A DNA stretch of 64,000 bases from Tethya wilhelma (GCA_964030475.1 CAXIPT010000001.1:5197652-5261651); one strand, 5' to 3'. Positions 11,301-22,119 are shown, counted from the first letter of the stretch. The notes: generated by a model not told the origin, from the letters alone. Made by a program: numbers and translations.

Positions 11301-12976
11301 TCGATAGACTAGGTTATACTGAGTAACTGATCCTATAAACATACACAAACAAGGAGTGGGCGAGCGAAGCGAGCCCCACTCCTTGTATATATATATATAT
11401 ATAATATTATATAGGAGGGATTTAGCGTAGGATATTATATGGGAAGAATTTAACATAGTGGTACGCTAAGCCCCATTGAACATTGACTATTCGACATTCA
11501 TTCAACATTCAACATTTGACACTCAACAATCGACATTTGACATTAGACACTTGACATTCAACATTCAATATTCGACACTCGACATTAGATATTTGAAACA
11601 TTAAACGTTTAAAGATTAATTGATTGAAAATTGAACGCTGAACATTTGACATTCGACATTAGACATTGAAACATTGAATGTTAAAATCAGTGTTGTTGAT
11701 CATTTCCCTAAAATTTGTTATAATGCATGGGTTTGGAATTAATAACTATACACTAAATTCCCCTCCCCATGGCATAAGCTAAGAAAAGTGTACCCACTTA
11801 CATGTACACTAATACTTTTTATAAGACTGCATGGGGCTTAGCATACCCAGGTCCTTCCCATATATGTAGTAGGAAAATAGTGTACCCCTGCAGTAAATCC
11901 CACCTATATAATGGGTGGGATTTTTAACCTTACGTACACTGAGATTTTGGCCAGCCCGCCCATATGTATATATGTAGGAAGGAACTAGCGTACCCCCCAC
12001 ACTAAATCCCACCTATATGGATGGGAAAGATCTAATAATGTAATTCTATCCTAACCCATCATGTATATAATTATTGCCCATGTACCAGGTTTTGTTTTGC
12101 CTCTGGAGCTCCTGACAACATTAAAATCTGGAGATTTCCTGATGGCAACTTTCTTCAGAATTTTTCTGGTCACCAAGCCATTGTCAATACAGTTGCTGTC
12201 AATTCTGACAATGTGCTAGTCTCAGGGGGTAAGCTATAATATTATATTGTTAGTGATACTTTAGTATCAGTGGCTATAATATTCTGGATGCGTATAATTA
12301 TGAAATTATTATACTACCGCAGACTGAGACAATGCTTAATTTCATATAGTTTTAAATATTTTCACCATTATTGGTTTACTATAAAATTTTCTTGATATGC
12401 GGTACTATAATATACTGTGAGTGGAATTATTTCACAGCAGGTGTTGCTTTGAGTAAGTGTATAGAAAGAGTCAAAGCAAACAATTTGAATGTATCAATTG
12501 TATTAATGGAGACACTTTGTCTGATCTTCACTGCCTGTGGAGGAACCAAGCCCACTAACTTTGTCTCTGTTCTAGGTGACAACGGTAGCATGTACTTCTG
12601 GGATTGGAAAACTGGCTACAACTTTCAAAAAATGCAAACCACCGTCCAACCTGGCTCCCTGGACAGTGAAGCGGGTATCTTCCAGTGCTGTTTTGATGTG
12701 AGTGGCTGCAGGCTCCTTACTGCTGAAGCTGACAAAACAATCAAGATATACAAGGAGGATGAGACGGCGGTAAGAAGTGAACTGTGAAGAATTGCATGCA
12801 GCCTCTAGTATCAGTGTATTGTCAGAATATAATTTTTCCGCTTGCCAAAGATTTAAAGTTTAAAGGCATTTACAATGTCGTGTATTTATGATGTATGATT
12901 ATTTTTGTTCATATAGACGGAGGAGAGTCACCCAATAGTTTGGAAACCCGAAATCTTGAGAAGAAAACGGTACTGA
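7283..12976 (+). CDS. PLRG1: PLRG1 / Prp46 spliceosomal WD40 protein
   Basis: About 13 exons. The N-terminus ([20 protein letters not shown]) and the pre-WD linker ([21 protein letters not shown]) are almost diagnostic of PLRG1, a core subunit of the NTC/Prp19 complex in the spliceosome. WD repeats follow: [51 protein letters not shown], the SAPDNIKIW repeat at 12088-12230, and [17 protein letters not shown], with the terminal [17 protein letters not shown]. The C-terminus [17 protein letters not shown] then TGA at 12974-12976 matches the family end. The start is taken at ATG 7283; an upstream exon cannot be excluded. One intron (9350-12087) is about 2.7 kb, far longer than the rest, and is filled with repeats. 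Another ends in a CA tract directly at its acceptor (8353). Confidence 0.95.
9560..9938. mobile_element. MITE-like element with 106 bp terminal inverted repeats
   Basis: The arms 9560-9665 and 9833-9938 appear to be perfect reverse complements of 106 bp around a 167 bp AT-rich centre. A second, more diverged copy is at 61032-61458. There is no coding capacity, so it is non-autonomous. The flanks are TA-rich, which hides any TA target duplication. Confidence 0.85.
9939..10550 (+). repeat. Composite repeat family, copy 1
   Basis: About 600 bp, related along its length to 22133-22675 and to 61459-62405. Landmarks in order: CTTGAGTAGTAG, an NRF1-like palindrome (10023-10040), ATGCCACGTGG, GACCTTTGAACTCTAC, an AAGTAAGT-rich stretch, GCGCTCTCTACGAGTGCT, GTCGGCCCATTCCTACT, and an end hairpin with arms ATACGTAC/GTACGTAT. 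Copies 1 and 3 follow directly after the 106 bp-TIR MITE, so the MITE and this block may be one element or were moved together. Confidence 0.75.
10560..10985 (+). promoter_or_regulatory. Promoter-like cluster inside the long PLRG1 intron
   Basis: After a short GT tract (10574-10592) this stretch is less AT-rich than its surroundings and holds an ETS-type site ACCGGAAGTG (about 10603), a YY1-like AAAATGGCGG (10936) and a perfect CRE palindrome TGACGTCA (about 10967). The YY1-like site contains an ATG that opens 15 codons ([15 protein letters not shown]) ending at a GTAAAT donor. It could be an alternative promoter, a remnant of another gene, or chance. No matching downstream exon was found. 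Confidence 0.35.
11208..11310. repeat. 26 bp inverted repeat (small foldback element)
   Basis: AGTCTATCGAGCTAGACCC... at 11208-11233 is exactly reversed at 11285-11310, with a loop of about 51 bp. It is non-coding. Confidence 0.8.
11349..11386. repeat. Perfect hairpin ACAAGGAGTGGG
   Basis: Two 12 bp arms (11349-11360 and 11375-11386) around CGAGCGAAGCGAGC, which is itself nearly palindromic. A related GGGGCGAGC...GAGCGAGCCCC foldback is at 63593-63617. Confidence 0.75.
11473..11690. repeat. Degenerate GACATT/CAACATT minisatellite
   Basis: About 20 imperfect units of the type (G/C)ACATT(C/T)(G/A)A follow one another, e.g. CGACATTCATTCAACATTC. It lies inside the PLRG1 intron and is non-coding. 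Confidence 0.8.
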
Positions 12977-13186
12977 TAAATTGTTATTCAAATACATTAT
13001 GGATTCTCAATACTTTCCAGAATATACATCTATTGGAATAATAGTTTTCTTTCACTTGCATTGTCAATAAAAATGAGGTCCTAAAAAAATGCAACATATA
13101 CATGTATGTGGTATATAATACTGTGAGTATAGCTGTCTCAGTTATTATGTACTACTATAACTAAAGTTTGTATGTGAAGTTCCATC

Positions 13187-15800
13187 TTATTTCTTCCTGT
13201 AACCTTGAATGTACGGCTGACACTCACGTGGTGGTTCTGGGGTAGTACCATTAGGTGCGTAGACATTAGGATAGGGTTGGTAGATGTAGCGATCGAATTG
13301 AAGCTCCCCACCAGGTGGACGGTAAGAGTTAGCTCCAGTGTTGTACCCATTGTTTTGTAGAACCGACTGTAGCTGGTCGTAGTTGTTCAAAAGATCACTA
13401 AAGCGATTTGAGCTCCTCTGAATTTCGTATGGTGTCCTAAAGAGCTCGTAGGAGGCTTGTGGTACGTAGGGAAAGGGACGTGGAATCATATCAGCAAGCT
13501 TGATAGGAGAGTACTCGTAGCAGGATATCTCTCTGGGGCACACAGGAGTGTAGGTTGTGTTAATACGACATGGGCGTGAAGGAGGCTCAATGCACACTCG
13601 TATACACCCTGGTTGGTTATCAAGATCGTACACATCTGCTGGGCTGTAGCCGAAAGCACCAGGCATGGCGGTATTGTTTTGAGTGTAGAATGGCTGATTC
13701 TTGAAGGTTGGTCCTCTGTTCTGCCAGGCAGCCCAGATCTGGTCAATGAATCCATGATGAAGGAAGAATTCAGGTGCATTTGCCGAATCAGTAGAGCACA
13801 TAGTACCTCCTATGTTGCAGTGAACACCATCATGAAGTTGACTGCTGACCATGTCGTGCCAAGTGTTGAACTCAGCTATTCCCATTCGTAGTACCATTGC
13901 AACTGTAGCGCAGTCTGGTACATTCCCATTGAAACCCCGCTGAAGGAACCCCCCGCCAGCCGATGGAGTGAGCACCCAGTTGTTTGGTTGACTAAACACG
14001 CCTGTTTGTACTAGGCTACCATCACCTCCAAATCCACACTGAGCTGCCCAGACGATTGAATTTTGCCACGTCTGTGGTTCGAGACTCCAGTCCCAATAGG
14101 GTACAGTGATGTTGCAGTCCACCTGTCGCAGGAGATTCTCTAGAGCTAGAATGAACCAACGGTGCCAGGGTAGAAAGAAATTCTGGTTGTGAATTCCTGA
14201 GCTAAATTCATCTACATGAATCTTGATGAGTTCATCATAGCAGGCTTTCCACGGTGGTGTGGTGCTCACTGTGTGTACTACTGTGACATAGCGACAACGC
14301 TCCACTTGTGTCATCGACCTCCATTCTTTACGGACACGACAACAGTCAACTAGTCTACCATTTCTGCAAGTACACCTTCGGCCACAGCTGTCATATTGTG
14401 TTCCAGAACCAGTACATTGCTCTAAATGAAAGATAATAAGTGATAATATTATAACAATGCTTTGGTGTTCAGTGAAGCTTATATTGTTTCCCTAGCGTGT
14501 CACTTACCTTGAGATTGGTTGCATTCATTACTGGTAATGCAAGACGGCAGAGTGAGTGCTTGCCTCTTTTTTCGTTTCGCCAGTTGTTCTAGACCAAGTG
14601 TGTATGAGTCGAGAGGAGGAGCAGTATTGATGTATGGTCGTGGAGGTATTTGATAGACTGGAGGAAGATAGGGTGGAGGTGGTGTTGGATAGCCTGGTGG
14701 AGCTGGCGGATAGGGTGGAGGTGGTGTAGGATAGCCTGGAGGAGCTGGTGGGTAGGGTGGAGGTGGTGTAGGATAGCCTGGAGGAGCTGGTGGGTAGGGT
14801 GGAGGTGGTGTAGGATAGCCTGGAGGAGCTGGTGGGTAGGGTGGAGGTGGTGTAGGATAGCCTGGAGGAGCTGGCGGATAGGGTGGAGGTGGTGTAGGAT
14901 AGCCTGGAGGAGCTGGTGGGTAGGGTGGAGGTGGTGTTGGATAGCCTGGTGGAGCTGGAGTGTAGCCTGGTGGAGCTGGAGGGTAGCCTGGTGGAGCTGG
15001 AGGGTAGCCTGGTGGAGCTGGTGGATAGCTTGGTGGAGGCGGTGGTGGTGGTAGATACTGAGGGGTTGGTCGATAGCGGGGACGATATTCATCATATGGT
15101 CCATAGTACGGCCGACCATATTCATCTTCGTTTATTTCGCAAAAGTAGAAAGGATAGGGGTCATATGGATCATATGGCTCATAAGGATCATAGGGATAAT
15201 CATCAGTGGGATATGGATATGGTGGTGGAGATGTAGGATAGGGATCCGAAGGTGTAGGATAGGGATCCGAAGGTGTAGGATAAGGATCCGATGGTGTAGG
15301 ATAGCCTGGTGTATTTGTACTTGGTGTAGGATAGCCTGGTGTATTTGTACTTGGTGTTGGGTAGTCTTGTGTGGTTGTTAGTGGAGGGTAATCTGATGGT
15401 GGTGGTTTATAATCAGGATCCGGATATGGGCATTCCCCAGGATCTACACACGTTTCCTTATACTCCACTAGTCCATCTGGGCAGAAGCATCCACTAACAC
15501 ACTGCAGTGTGCAACGCTCTGGTGGATTGTAAATGTTGTCACAAGTTAGAGGGCAAGCTGTTCCACAATCATTGAATTCCTTCGGATAAATACAATCCTC
15601 ATATTGAATTTGAAAACCTGTTTGTATAAAAAATAGTAGCACAACAATAGTTGTAATAATATTATAATGCAGCTGGTATAATAGTAACCCCATTGTTCTG
15701 AATTTGTTTTCTTACTGAGTTGTCCTTCTAGTCTGCTGCAAAGACTCAGAAGTGTAACAACCAAAACTGCAGAACGTCCAAGCATCTTAAATTGAAGCAT
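13187..15800 (-). CDS. Secreted tyrosinase with TIL, Pro/Tyr-repeat and VWC modules
   Basis: Three exons, 15716-15800, 14508-15617 and 13187-14421, join in frame to 809 aa. Order: hydrophobic signal peptide (MLGRSAVLVVTLLSLCSRLEG); a cysteine-rich TIL module (YEDCIYPKEFNDCG to VDPGECPY); a linker of PTPS/YPYDPYEPYD repeats; tandem PPPPYPPAPPGYPT repeats; a basic KRKKR site; a VWC-like segment (QCTGSGTQYDSCGRRCTC); and a tyrosinase domain. All six copper ligands can be seen: CuA has the H of SGIH, PWHRW and an upstream H (KIHVDE), and CuB has LHDGVH and FFLHHGFIDQIW. Tyrosinases oxidise tyrosine to DOPA and quinones that crosslink proteins. The Tyr-rich repeat on the same chain is a plausible substrate (inference). 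An extracellular matrix or skeletal glue role is likely, and the neighbours give no further clue. Confidence 0.88.
14657..15035 (-). repeat. 42 bp coding tandem repeat (PPPPYPPAPPGYPT)
   Basis: About six to seven near-identical 42 bp units, plus shorter PPAPPGY units at 14940-15035, inside exon 2 of the tyrosinase gene. Codon-level identity between units indicates recent expansion, so copy number probably varies between alleles. Confidence 0.9.
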
Positions 15801-16065
15801 TGTCACGAAATTGATCGCTGCACACTGGATGCATGCAGAAGAATTTTTGTTTAAATACAAGCTGATGGCATGGAAGTGAAGATATAGTCATATCATTGTC
15901 CATAATTATATAGAATAAGTGACCGTGATTATTTTGATTCAAGATGGGTTACCTATTACTACACTAGACAACATAATTGCATGTACATGTGCACTGTGCT
16001 TGAACAGACAATGGAATGAGTATTATGGCATTGTATGTTAGGTTTGTGACAGATTTCCAAGCTAG
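15801..16065. other. Intergenic region upstream of tyrosinase
   Basis: 265 bp between the tyrosinase start and the 3' end of the single-pass membrane gene on the same strand. It should hold the tyrosinase promoter and the other gene's 3' UTR. No distinct element is recognised. Confidence 0.4.
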
Positions 16066-16659
16066 CTATAACACGTACAGGGTAGGTGGTGGGTGTACTT
16101 CCACCTCAACAACTACTGTATTGTTGTGTCTCTGTTGACCTCCATCAAAGCATGCCATAGAATGGGAAGGGGTTGATTCTTCACTCCCACTGATAGATCT
16201 AGAGTTGTGCTCCATTTCAACTGCAATTCCACTATCTTCACTGTGTTCTCTTCGTTGGAAATACTTAGAAATGTCTCTTTCTCTAGAGGCTGTCGGTAGT
16301 TTGCTTACTGTTGTAGCACCTGAACAAATGTTTTTTTCTTGCCGTGGTTTACATGTATCTAAGTGAACAACCCTCTCATTGTGGCTATTCATATTAGTAC
16401 GATCATTGCATATCGTTCTCAGTCTTGTCAATGTATTCCTGGACACTCTGAATGCAACCACCAGCAGAACCAGGCTGATAACACAGGCCAATGGAACCAG
16501 AGCAGCAAGCAGGGAGCTATTCAAGTAGAAATAATGATCATCATTGTCTTCATTTTGTGAAGATCCAGATTGTTCCAGTATTTGTGACACCTTGGGCTGT
16601 TCTAGAGGCCCTTCAGGGAGAAGGGTGGGGGGAGTTGGCGTTGTTTCTAGCTCATCCAT
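16066..16659 (-). CDS. Unrecognised single-pass membrane protein
   Basis: An uninterrupted 197-codon ORF. There is no cleavable signal peptide; a short Pro/Thr/Glu-rich N-terminus (DELETTPTPPTLLPEG) with one N-glycosylation sequon (NSS) precedes a single hydrophobic helix (SLLAALVPLACVISLVLLVV, about residues 49-70). The cytoplasmic tail of about 125 aa is Ser/Arg-rich and ends TLYVL, compatible with a class II PDZ ligand (inference). The hydrophobic helix followed by VSRNTLTRLR suggests N-out topology. Single-exon structure is unusual in this window. It is divergent from the TEX14-like gene, whose start is 211 bp away. Function unknown. Confidence 0.65.
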   Translation of the reverse strand: MDELETTPTPPTLLPEGPLEQPKVSQILEQSGSSQNEDNDDHYFYLNSSLLAALVPLACVISLVLLVVAFRVSRNTLTRLRTICNDRTNMNSHNERVVHLDTCKPRQEKNICSGATTVSKLPTASRERDISKYFQRREHSEDSGIAVEMEHNSRSISGSEESTPSHSMACFDGGQQRHNNTVVVEVEVHPPPTLYVL

Positions 16660-16869
16660 GACAACTCAAGAGTTCAAAGAAGCTTGGAAATAATTGTTGC
16701 CATGGTGAACAGCTGCACAACCAATCAAATTGTCAACAAAATTTTCAAGTCAGTCACGGTGGTGAGGTCGAGGCTGCATGTTCGATCTCATGGCAGACAT
16801 TGTGTGGCTGGATTGAGCTGAAGTATCTTTGAACTAAGTGACTGCACGTTGGTAGCTAGCTAGGTGAGA

Positions 16870-19391
16870 ATGTCTGTCCAGGAAACCCAAGGAGACAAGA
16901 GCAGCCCAACCCCCAAGATTGTGAAGTATGCCAAGAAGGGACAGCTGCGCAAACTAAAGGATGCCCTGGAAAATGGTGAACCATTGGATGCTGTTGACAA
17001 TAAAATGCGAGGTGCATTGTTTTATGCTGCTCTAAAAGGACACAAGAAGTGCCTAAAAGAGCTGCTCAAGAAAGGGGCCAATCCCAATCTGTAAGTCAAT
17101 AGCTAGATCTAGATTCATAGTTTCTCACCATGATGAGCCTGACACATTATAAACTTTACTATACACTGACAGGAAAACTCAAGATGGCCAAACACCTTGT
17201 CATGCTACAGCAATGGGTGGAAAAATCCCTCTGTTTTCTGAAGACACTTGCAGCACCCGAAACCCGTTCATAGGACTCTATCATTGCACCAAAGGATTCT
17301 ACGACATTCTTTCCCACTATCTCTATCATTCGAAGCACCAACGTCGCTGTCTTGAATATCTTGTGATGTATGGTGGTGATCTTAAATTGCAGACACTGAC
17401 AAGAGAAACCATCAAGGATATTGCTGTGAGGAGGAGACAGATGGACATCGTAAACATGTTGGAGGAATACTGTAAGCTTACCATAATATGGGATGAATAT
17501 ATTTTATCTATGATCTTACACGCATACACACTCATTCGCTGTTTCATACATGTGCAGGTCAACTTCAATCATCAGCGTCTGGATACAACATCACAAAAGG
17601 ATTTGTAAGTTATGTACCAAACAGTTTGTTCACTATAATTATATGTTGTGCTAACACAGTCACATTGTTGTTTCTTCAGTCCATGTTGCGTCCATTCACA
17701 TCCTACCCTCGTTCTTGTCCCACCTGGATGCACACTGTGGTTAGTTCGAGTGCTAGTTTTGAGGATGTGTCACCAATGTCTTCTGAAGCTGCTCCATTCT
17801 ACAATGAGCGATGCAAAAATGTCTATGATTATGGTTTTGGTGAGTTAGAATTGAAGTTCTGGGGATATTGTAATAACATGATGTGTTGCATATACAGTTC
17901 ATCCGTATGACAGACGAAACCATCCTGGCTCATTGAATGGAGTCCCTGAAATATTACCTTCTGAAGTATTAAAGGTACGATGAAATCAGTTGCTTGTACT
18001 AGTTGATTTTGTTCTTATTCTTGTGTACAACACAAGACTAATAGCTTTCCCAGACTATTCCCAGTACGGTAGTACTGGGTACACAGAAAATATCTCCTTG
18101 GCAGTTAATATCAGATGCAAAGGAGAGAGCTTTCATGGGGGGAACAAAGCTCTATATACTATAAAGATTGTGATCAATATGCAATTAATCTTCTGCTACC
18201 TTAATTATCACAGGAGGGCCAGTCGTTTCATAGTATTGATGGCTGTGTGTGGAACACGGGTAGCTGGGGATGCAATGTTCCAGTCACAGTGAGACAACTC
18301 ACTTCTGATGGCTTCATGAATGTGCCATTTCTGATTAGTGAGATGGACAACCTTAGGTATAATGTTTTTCAATAATCCATCTTCTGTAACATTAGTATAC
18401 CTATTTTCACCATGCACTGATTGTACTACTGTAGCACTATGAAACATTCCAATATTGTGCTCCTGATGGCTGTATGTCTTGGGCCTACCAAGACTGACAT
18501 GTTCCTGGCGATGGAACCACTGCAGGCTGGATCACTCTACGATCAGTTACACCATCAACATTTGAAATTTTCCAAGCAGAGATCTGTGGAGATTGTATGG
18601 GATGTTACTATTGGTAGGATAATTGCGTGGTTTTTGTGCAATTTAGTTGCAATGGATTGAGTGGTTTTGATATTTCCAGCTGTGGCCTTCTTGCATACTG
18701 TGAAACGTGTCACACACAGCATGATATCCTCACACGCTGTCTACCTCACTCCAAGTGGTACAGCAAAAGTAAGTACTTAGTGTTAAACTATGTACGTGTT
18801 TGTCAGTTACGACACATGCAGTGTCTCAACATTTTGTGTGTGTGTGTATGCCACAGATTTGTAATGTCTTCTGCTGTCAATCACCTGATACAACCATCCC
18901 TGGGAAGTTCAGCCATCTTTTGAGACTCTTCTTGCCATGGATGGCTCCTGAACTCATGCAGACACGAATCACTACTAATGTAAGCAACACATTGTGCATT
19001 CAGATATTTTATTCTTTTTATTTTTTACCCCATTATCCCCCTCCCCCCATCTACTAGGAGTGTGATGTGTACAGTATTGGTGTCTTGCTATGGGAGATGT
19101 GGGCCAAGGAGCCTCCATGGCCTGGACTCTCAGCCCCTCAGCTTGGTAGAGTACTTGTGGACGAAGGACAAAGACTTCCTTTGACTAAGAACCATTTTGA
19201 TGTAGCACCAATCCTCAATAGTTGCTTTGGGCCTCCAGTTGGAAGACTGACCATCAAGCAGGTAAGATTTTACAAGGGTTGTTTTTAAGTTACAATTTTT
19301 AAATGCACCTTTTTAACTTTAAATACTACAGTTGCTTGCACAAGTTAGCTACCTAAAGAAGACACCAGTTTCTCCAATCAAACTACACTAA
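16870..19391 (+). CDS. TEX14-like ankyrin-repeat pseudokinase
   Basis: Eleven exons (16870-17090, 17173-17471, 17558-17604, 17680-17839, 17898-17974, 18214-18356, 18435-18613, 18680-18768, 18857-18979, 19058-19261, 19332-19391) sum to 1,602 nt, exactly 533 aa plus stop. Ankyrin repeats occupy the N-terminus (GALFYAALKGHKKCLKELL, DGQTPCHATAMGG, CLEYLVMYGGDLKL). A kinase fold follows: VPVTVRQL at the beta-3 position (Arg for the catalytic Lys), HSNIVLLMAVCLG, the catalytic-loop position reading THSMISSHAVYLTPSG instead of HRDLxxxN, no DFG, then WMAPELM and DVYSIGVLLWEMWAKEPPWPG. Ankyrin-plus-pseudokinase order and the MAVCL and SSHAV motifs match TEX14, which blocks abscission at germ-cell intercellular bridges in mammals. 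It lacks the long TEX14 C-terminal region, so the CEP55-binding function cannot be assumed. Confidence 0.75.
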
Positions 19392-19489
19392 CATTCAGAT
19401 ATTTGCAAAGTTGTAGCAGTGAGATTACAATAGTAGTATGAGTTGCAATAAAGATGAATTGGAAAAAAAACAAAACACAATTAAGTTGA

Positions 19490-20782
19490 TCATTGTTTGC
19501 TGGATTTCCCCAGTTCTGAAAGGGCCCACTGTTTGTTCTCTTTGTCTGAAAGCAACTCGTGATATTGCTGAGCCAGACTCACAAATTCATCGCCAAGATT
19601 CTGGTACTGCTGCAACACTTGTTGCGTTTGAAACAAGCGCTGTTCCATCTTCTGTTGAGCCGAGTGTAACTGTGACCTACAGCACACAGAATAGAGCCAA
19701 GAGTTGATAACCAAATGGTGTGTAATAATTAGAAACAACCGATTACTTTATTTCCTGGAGTGCTTGCAGCCTGCCATCTGAACAAATCCCTTTCAGTAGT
19801 TGGTGATACATCACACTGCAGTTGTTACAATCAATATTATCGACATGGATATGGTGGCATCGTCATACTTACTCTAACTTTCCAAGCATTGCCTGGCACT
19901 GTGTCTGCATGTGAGATAAGGTGACCTTGTTAGCTTCAGCCATGGTACTAAGCTTGTAGCATTCAATTGCCTGCTTCATATCGCTACACATCTCTGACAA
20001 AACCTGTGAACAGCAAGCACAAGTGAACCCAAGTGAGGCGAAGTCATCACGAAGTATGTAACAATACAATGCACTCTTGTGCACACCTTGAGTTTAGCGC
20101 TGAGCTTTTCATCGCACTCTTCTCTTCTCAGTTGAAGTTCCTTCTTGCGTTGCTCCAGCTCTTCCTTCTGCTGGTGCAGTAACTGTGGTAGTTGGCCTAT
20201 TTTGGCCAGTTCAAAGCTCTCAGTTCCTGTAGCCCTCTCAGGTGCATGCCAGTGGATTACCTTTCTGCATTTACTACCGAGGTGTTGCTCAAGCTTGGTA
20301 TAAATGGATGCCTTTGACTTCTGTAACAAATATTAATCATACACGTTATCTACTTAGTATTATACATTGCATGTGTATGAGCTCTTACTGCTATTCCATG
20401 CAAAGGATTGGCTGCTTTCACATGCTCCTCTTGTACACCTAACAATGTAGTGCCCGGACACAACTCTAGACAGTGCTGCAATTCAGCTGCAGCTGTGCAT
20501 TCTGGAGCTGGGATGTTTGTGTGGCATTGTAGTACTTTGGTTAGCTCTGATTTGAATACCAACTGCTCCAGGTAGTGTTGTCTGACAGAGTAGAGTTTCG
20601 ACTCCACCTGTATCAAATTATGTACAATGAACTCATCAGTTTTGTTGGACGGATCATGCTGAGAAAACCTGTTTGTATCTACTTGCAGTTGTTCTGGGAA
20701 TACCATCTTGAAGATAACTGCTCGAAAGTACGTCTATTAGCTTTGCAAATTCTGGGTTCTCTTCCTTCACTTTGACCTCCAT
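19490..20782 (-). CDS. HAUS4: HAUS augmin-like complex subunit 4
   Basis: Starts MEVKVKEENPEFAKLIDVL at 20782, with about five exons separated by introns as short as 55 bp. The middle is long coiled coil (QQKEELEQRKKELQLRREEC). The C-terminus reads VLQQYQNLGDEFVSLAQQYH then ENKQWALSELGK before TGA at 19490, which matches the HAUS4 end (VLNSYEVLGEEFDRLVKEY...ENKRWALQEF). HAUS4 is part of the augmin octamer that recruits gamma-tubulin to spindle microtubules. It is tail-to-tail with the TEX14-like gene and 120 bp downstream of the MPP10 stop. Confidence 0.88.
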
Positions 20783-20902
20783 CTTATTTGAAACTGAGCA
20801 TGCGCATATGTACGGTCACGCCCACTGACATGCACACAAATTTTTTCGCGTAACAATAATTTATGCGTGTTTCTGGTTAGACTCTCTATTATCATACACT
20901 CT

Positions 20903-22101
20903 TCATAGCTTGAAATGTTTTCCTGATGAAGTTCTATCTCTGTGCTGCATTTTTCTGTCCTTCTTCACTGATTTGACTTCATCAAGAACTTTATCCTGCA
21001 ATTTGGCAAAAAATTTCGACGAACTTCTCAAGCTCTTGTCCACCACTTCATCCTGCTCTCTCTGCTTCAACTTTTTACTCAGTTCTTTCCTCGAGTACTT
21101 GTTCCCAAGACCTGGATGAATTTTACTAATGATCCTTTCTCTGTGTCTTTTTTCAACCAGTCGTAGCCGTTTCTGTTTCTTCTTGAGTCTTCGTTCTCGT
21201 TTTCGATCAGTGACAGTTTTCTCTGTGCTGCCAACTTCAGGTTTACGAGATTTAGCCTGCACTTCTTCTGGAGCAGCCAGCATTGCATCACTGGTGGCCA
21301 ACGGAGCCACTTCCTCCATCTGTATGGCTGGTACACTGGGAACAATCTTTACTTCAGGTTTAGGCTGTGTGTGTAATAATTATTTATGTGAGTGCATTGA
21401 TAAAACATACAAATGTACAAATGTGTAGATGTGGTTTGAATAAACTGACTGGTTTAGGAGTGAAATGAAAGTTGGAGAGAGCATCTAGTTTGACAAAGAG
21501 TTTCTTCATCATTTCACGTATTTGAGTGTGCCGTTCATCCTCCTTCACTTCCTCTGTGCCCTAATACCACAAGCAACACGCATGAATCTATCTACATTGA
21601 TGAGAATAGCATTCCCATACCTGAGTCTGTTTGATGTACTCCTGCTCGTACACTTCAGCTAGACTCAGCTTACTCTTTTCTTGTTCAAGAGGACGTGACC
21701 TTGAGTAGTCATATGGCTTCTCCACTGGCTTCACACGTCTCTCTACATCATCCCATGCCTGAAACACAGGTTTACATCAAGTCAAAACATGTGCAGGGCC
21801 AGCTACACCAGACTGTGTTGTACCAAGGCCAAACTGACCTCATCGATAATTCTCTGCTTGATAACATCTTCGAGTGTCTTCGTGGTCTCCTCTGTGATGA
21901 CTGGAGGGGGTCGGCTCATGTGATCAAATGACACATCCTCCTCCAATAAGCTACAATGATTTACACAGTCCTACTTCAAGTACTCTCCTAATTCTCTACC
22001 CCCACCTGTTGATTGGTCGTGTTTTAGCACTAGTCTCTCCACTCATCTGCCAAGGCCTCTCAGTAATGTTAGCTTCTTCCAAAATCTTCACCTGCTTTTT
22101 C
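20903..22101 (-). CDS. MPHOSPH10: MPP10 (MPHOSPH10), C-terminal half only
   Basis: Five exons are readable: [19 protein letters not shown] (22000-22101), the [21 protein letters not shown] exon, the [19 protein letters not shown]...[12 protein letters not shown] exon, [23 protein letters not shown], and the basic terminal exon with [19 protein letters not shown] and [12 protein letters not shown]. This is the conserved second half of MPP10, a subunit of the U3 snoRNP/SSU processome with IMP3 and IMP4. The acidic N-terminal half is missing: upstream lie 18 bp, an N at 22119 and then a repeat copy. Either an assembly break removed the 5' exons, or the locus is truncated. The exons shown have no internal stops or frameshifts. 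Confidence 0.88.
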
Positions 22102-22118
22102 AGCTATGAAGCACAATG

Positions 22119-22119
22119 N
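22119..22119. other. Ambiguous base N (assembly join?)
   Basis: The only N in the window. It lies exactly where MPP10 stops being recognisable and a repeat begins, which suggests a collapsed gap or scaffold join. Confidence 0.9.

Larger units (their letters stand above)
9424..12036. repeat. Outer inverted repeat pair flanking nested elements
   Basis: The arm at about 9424-9558 and the arm at about 11880-12036 are diverged reverse complements (shared blocks GGGATTTAGTGTGGGGG, GGCTGGCCAAAATCTCAG, CCCACCCAT). Further partial copies of the same GGGATTTAG/AGCGTA motif lie at 11405-11470 and 11830-11880. This may be a composite transposon with terminal inverted repeats of about 130 bp into which other elements inserted, or two independent insertions in opposite orientation. 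No transposase ORF is visible between the arms. Confidence 0.55.

Noticed and set aside
14657..15035. Regularly spaced repeats resembling a CRISPR array
   Set aside because: The units are contiguous coding repeats with no unique spacers, in a eukaryotic gene.
14589..15236. Overlapping open frames rich in Trp/Arg or His/Leu across the tyrosinase repeat
   Set aside because: They are shadow frames of the Pro/Tyr repeat, which alone joins in frame with the signal peptide, TIL and tyrosinase regions.
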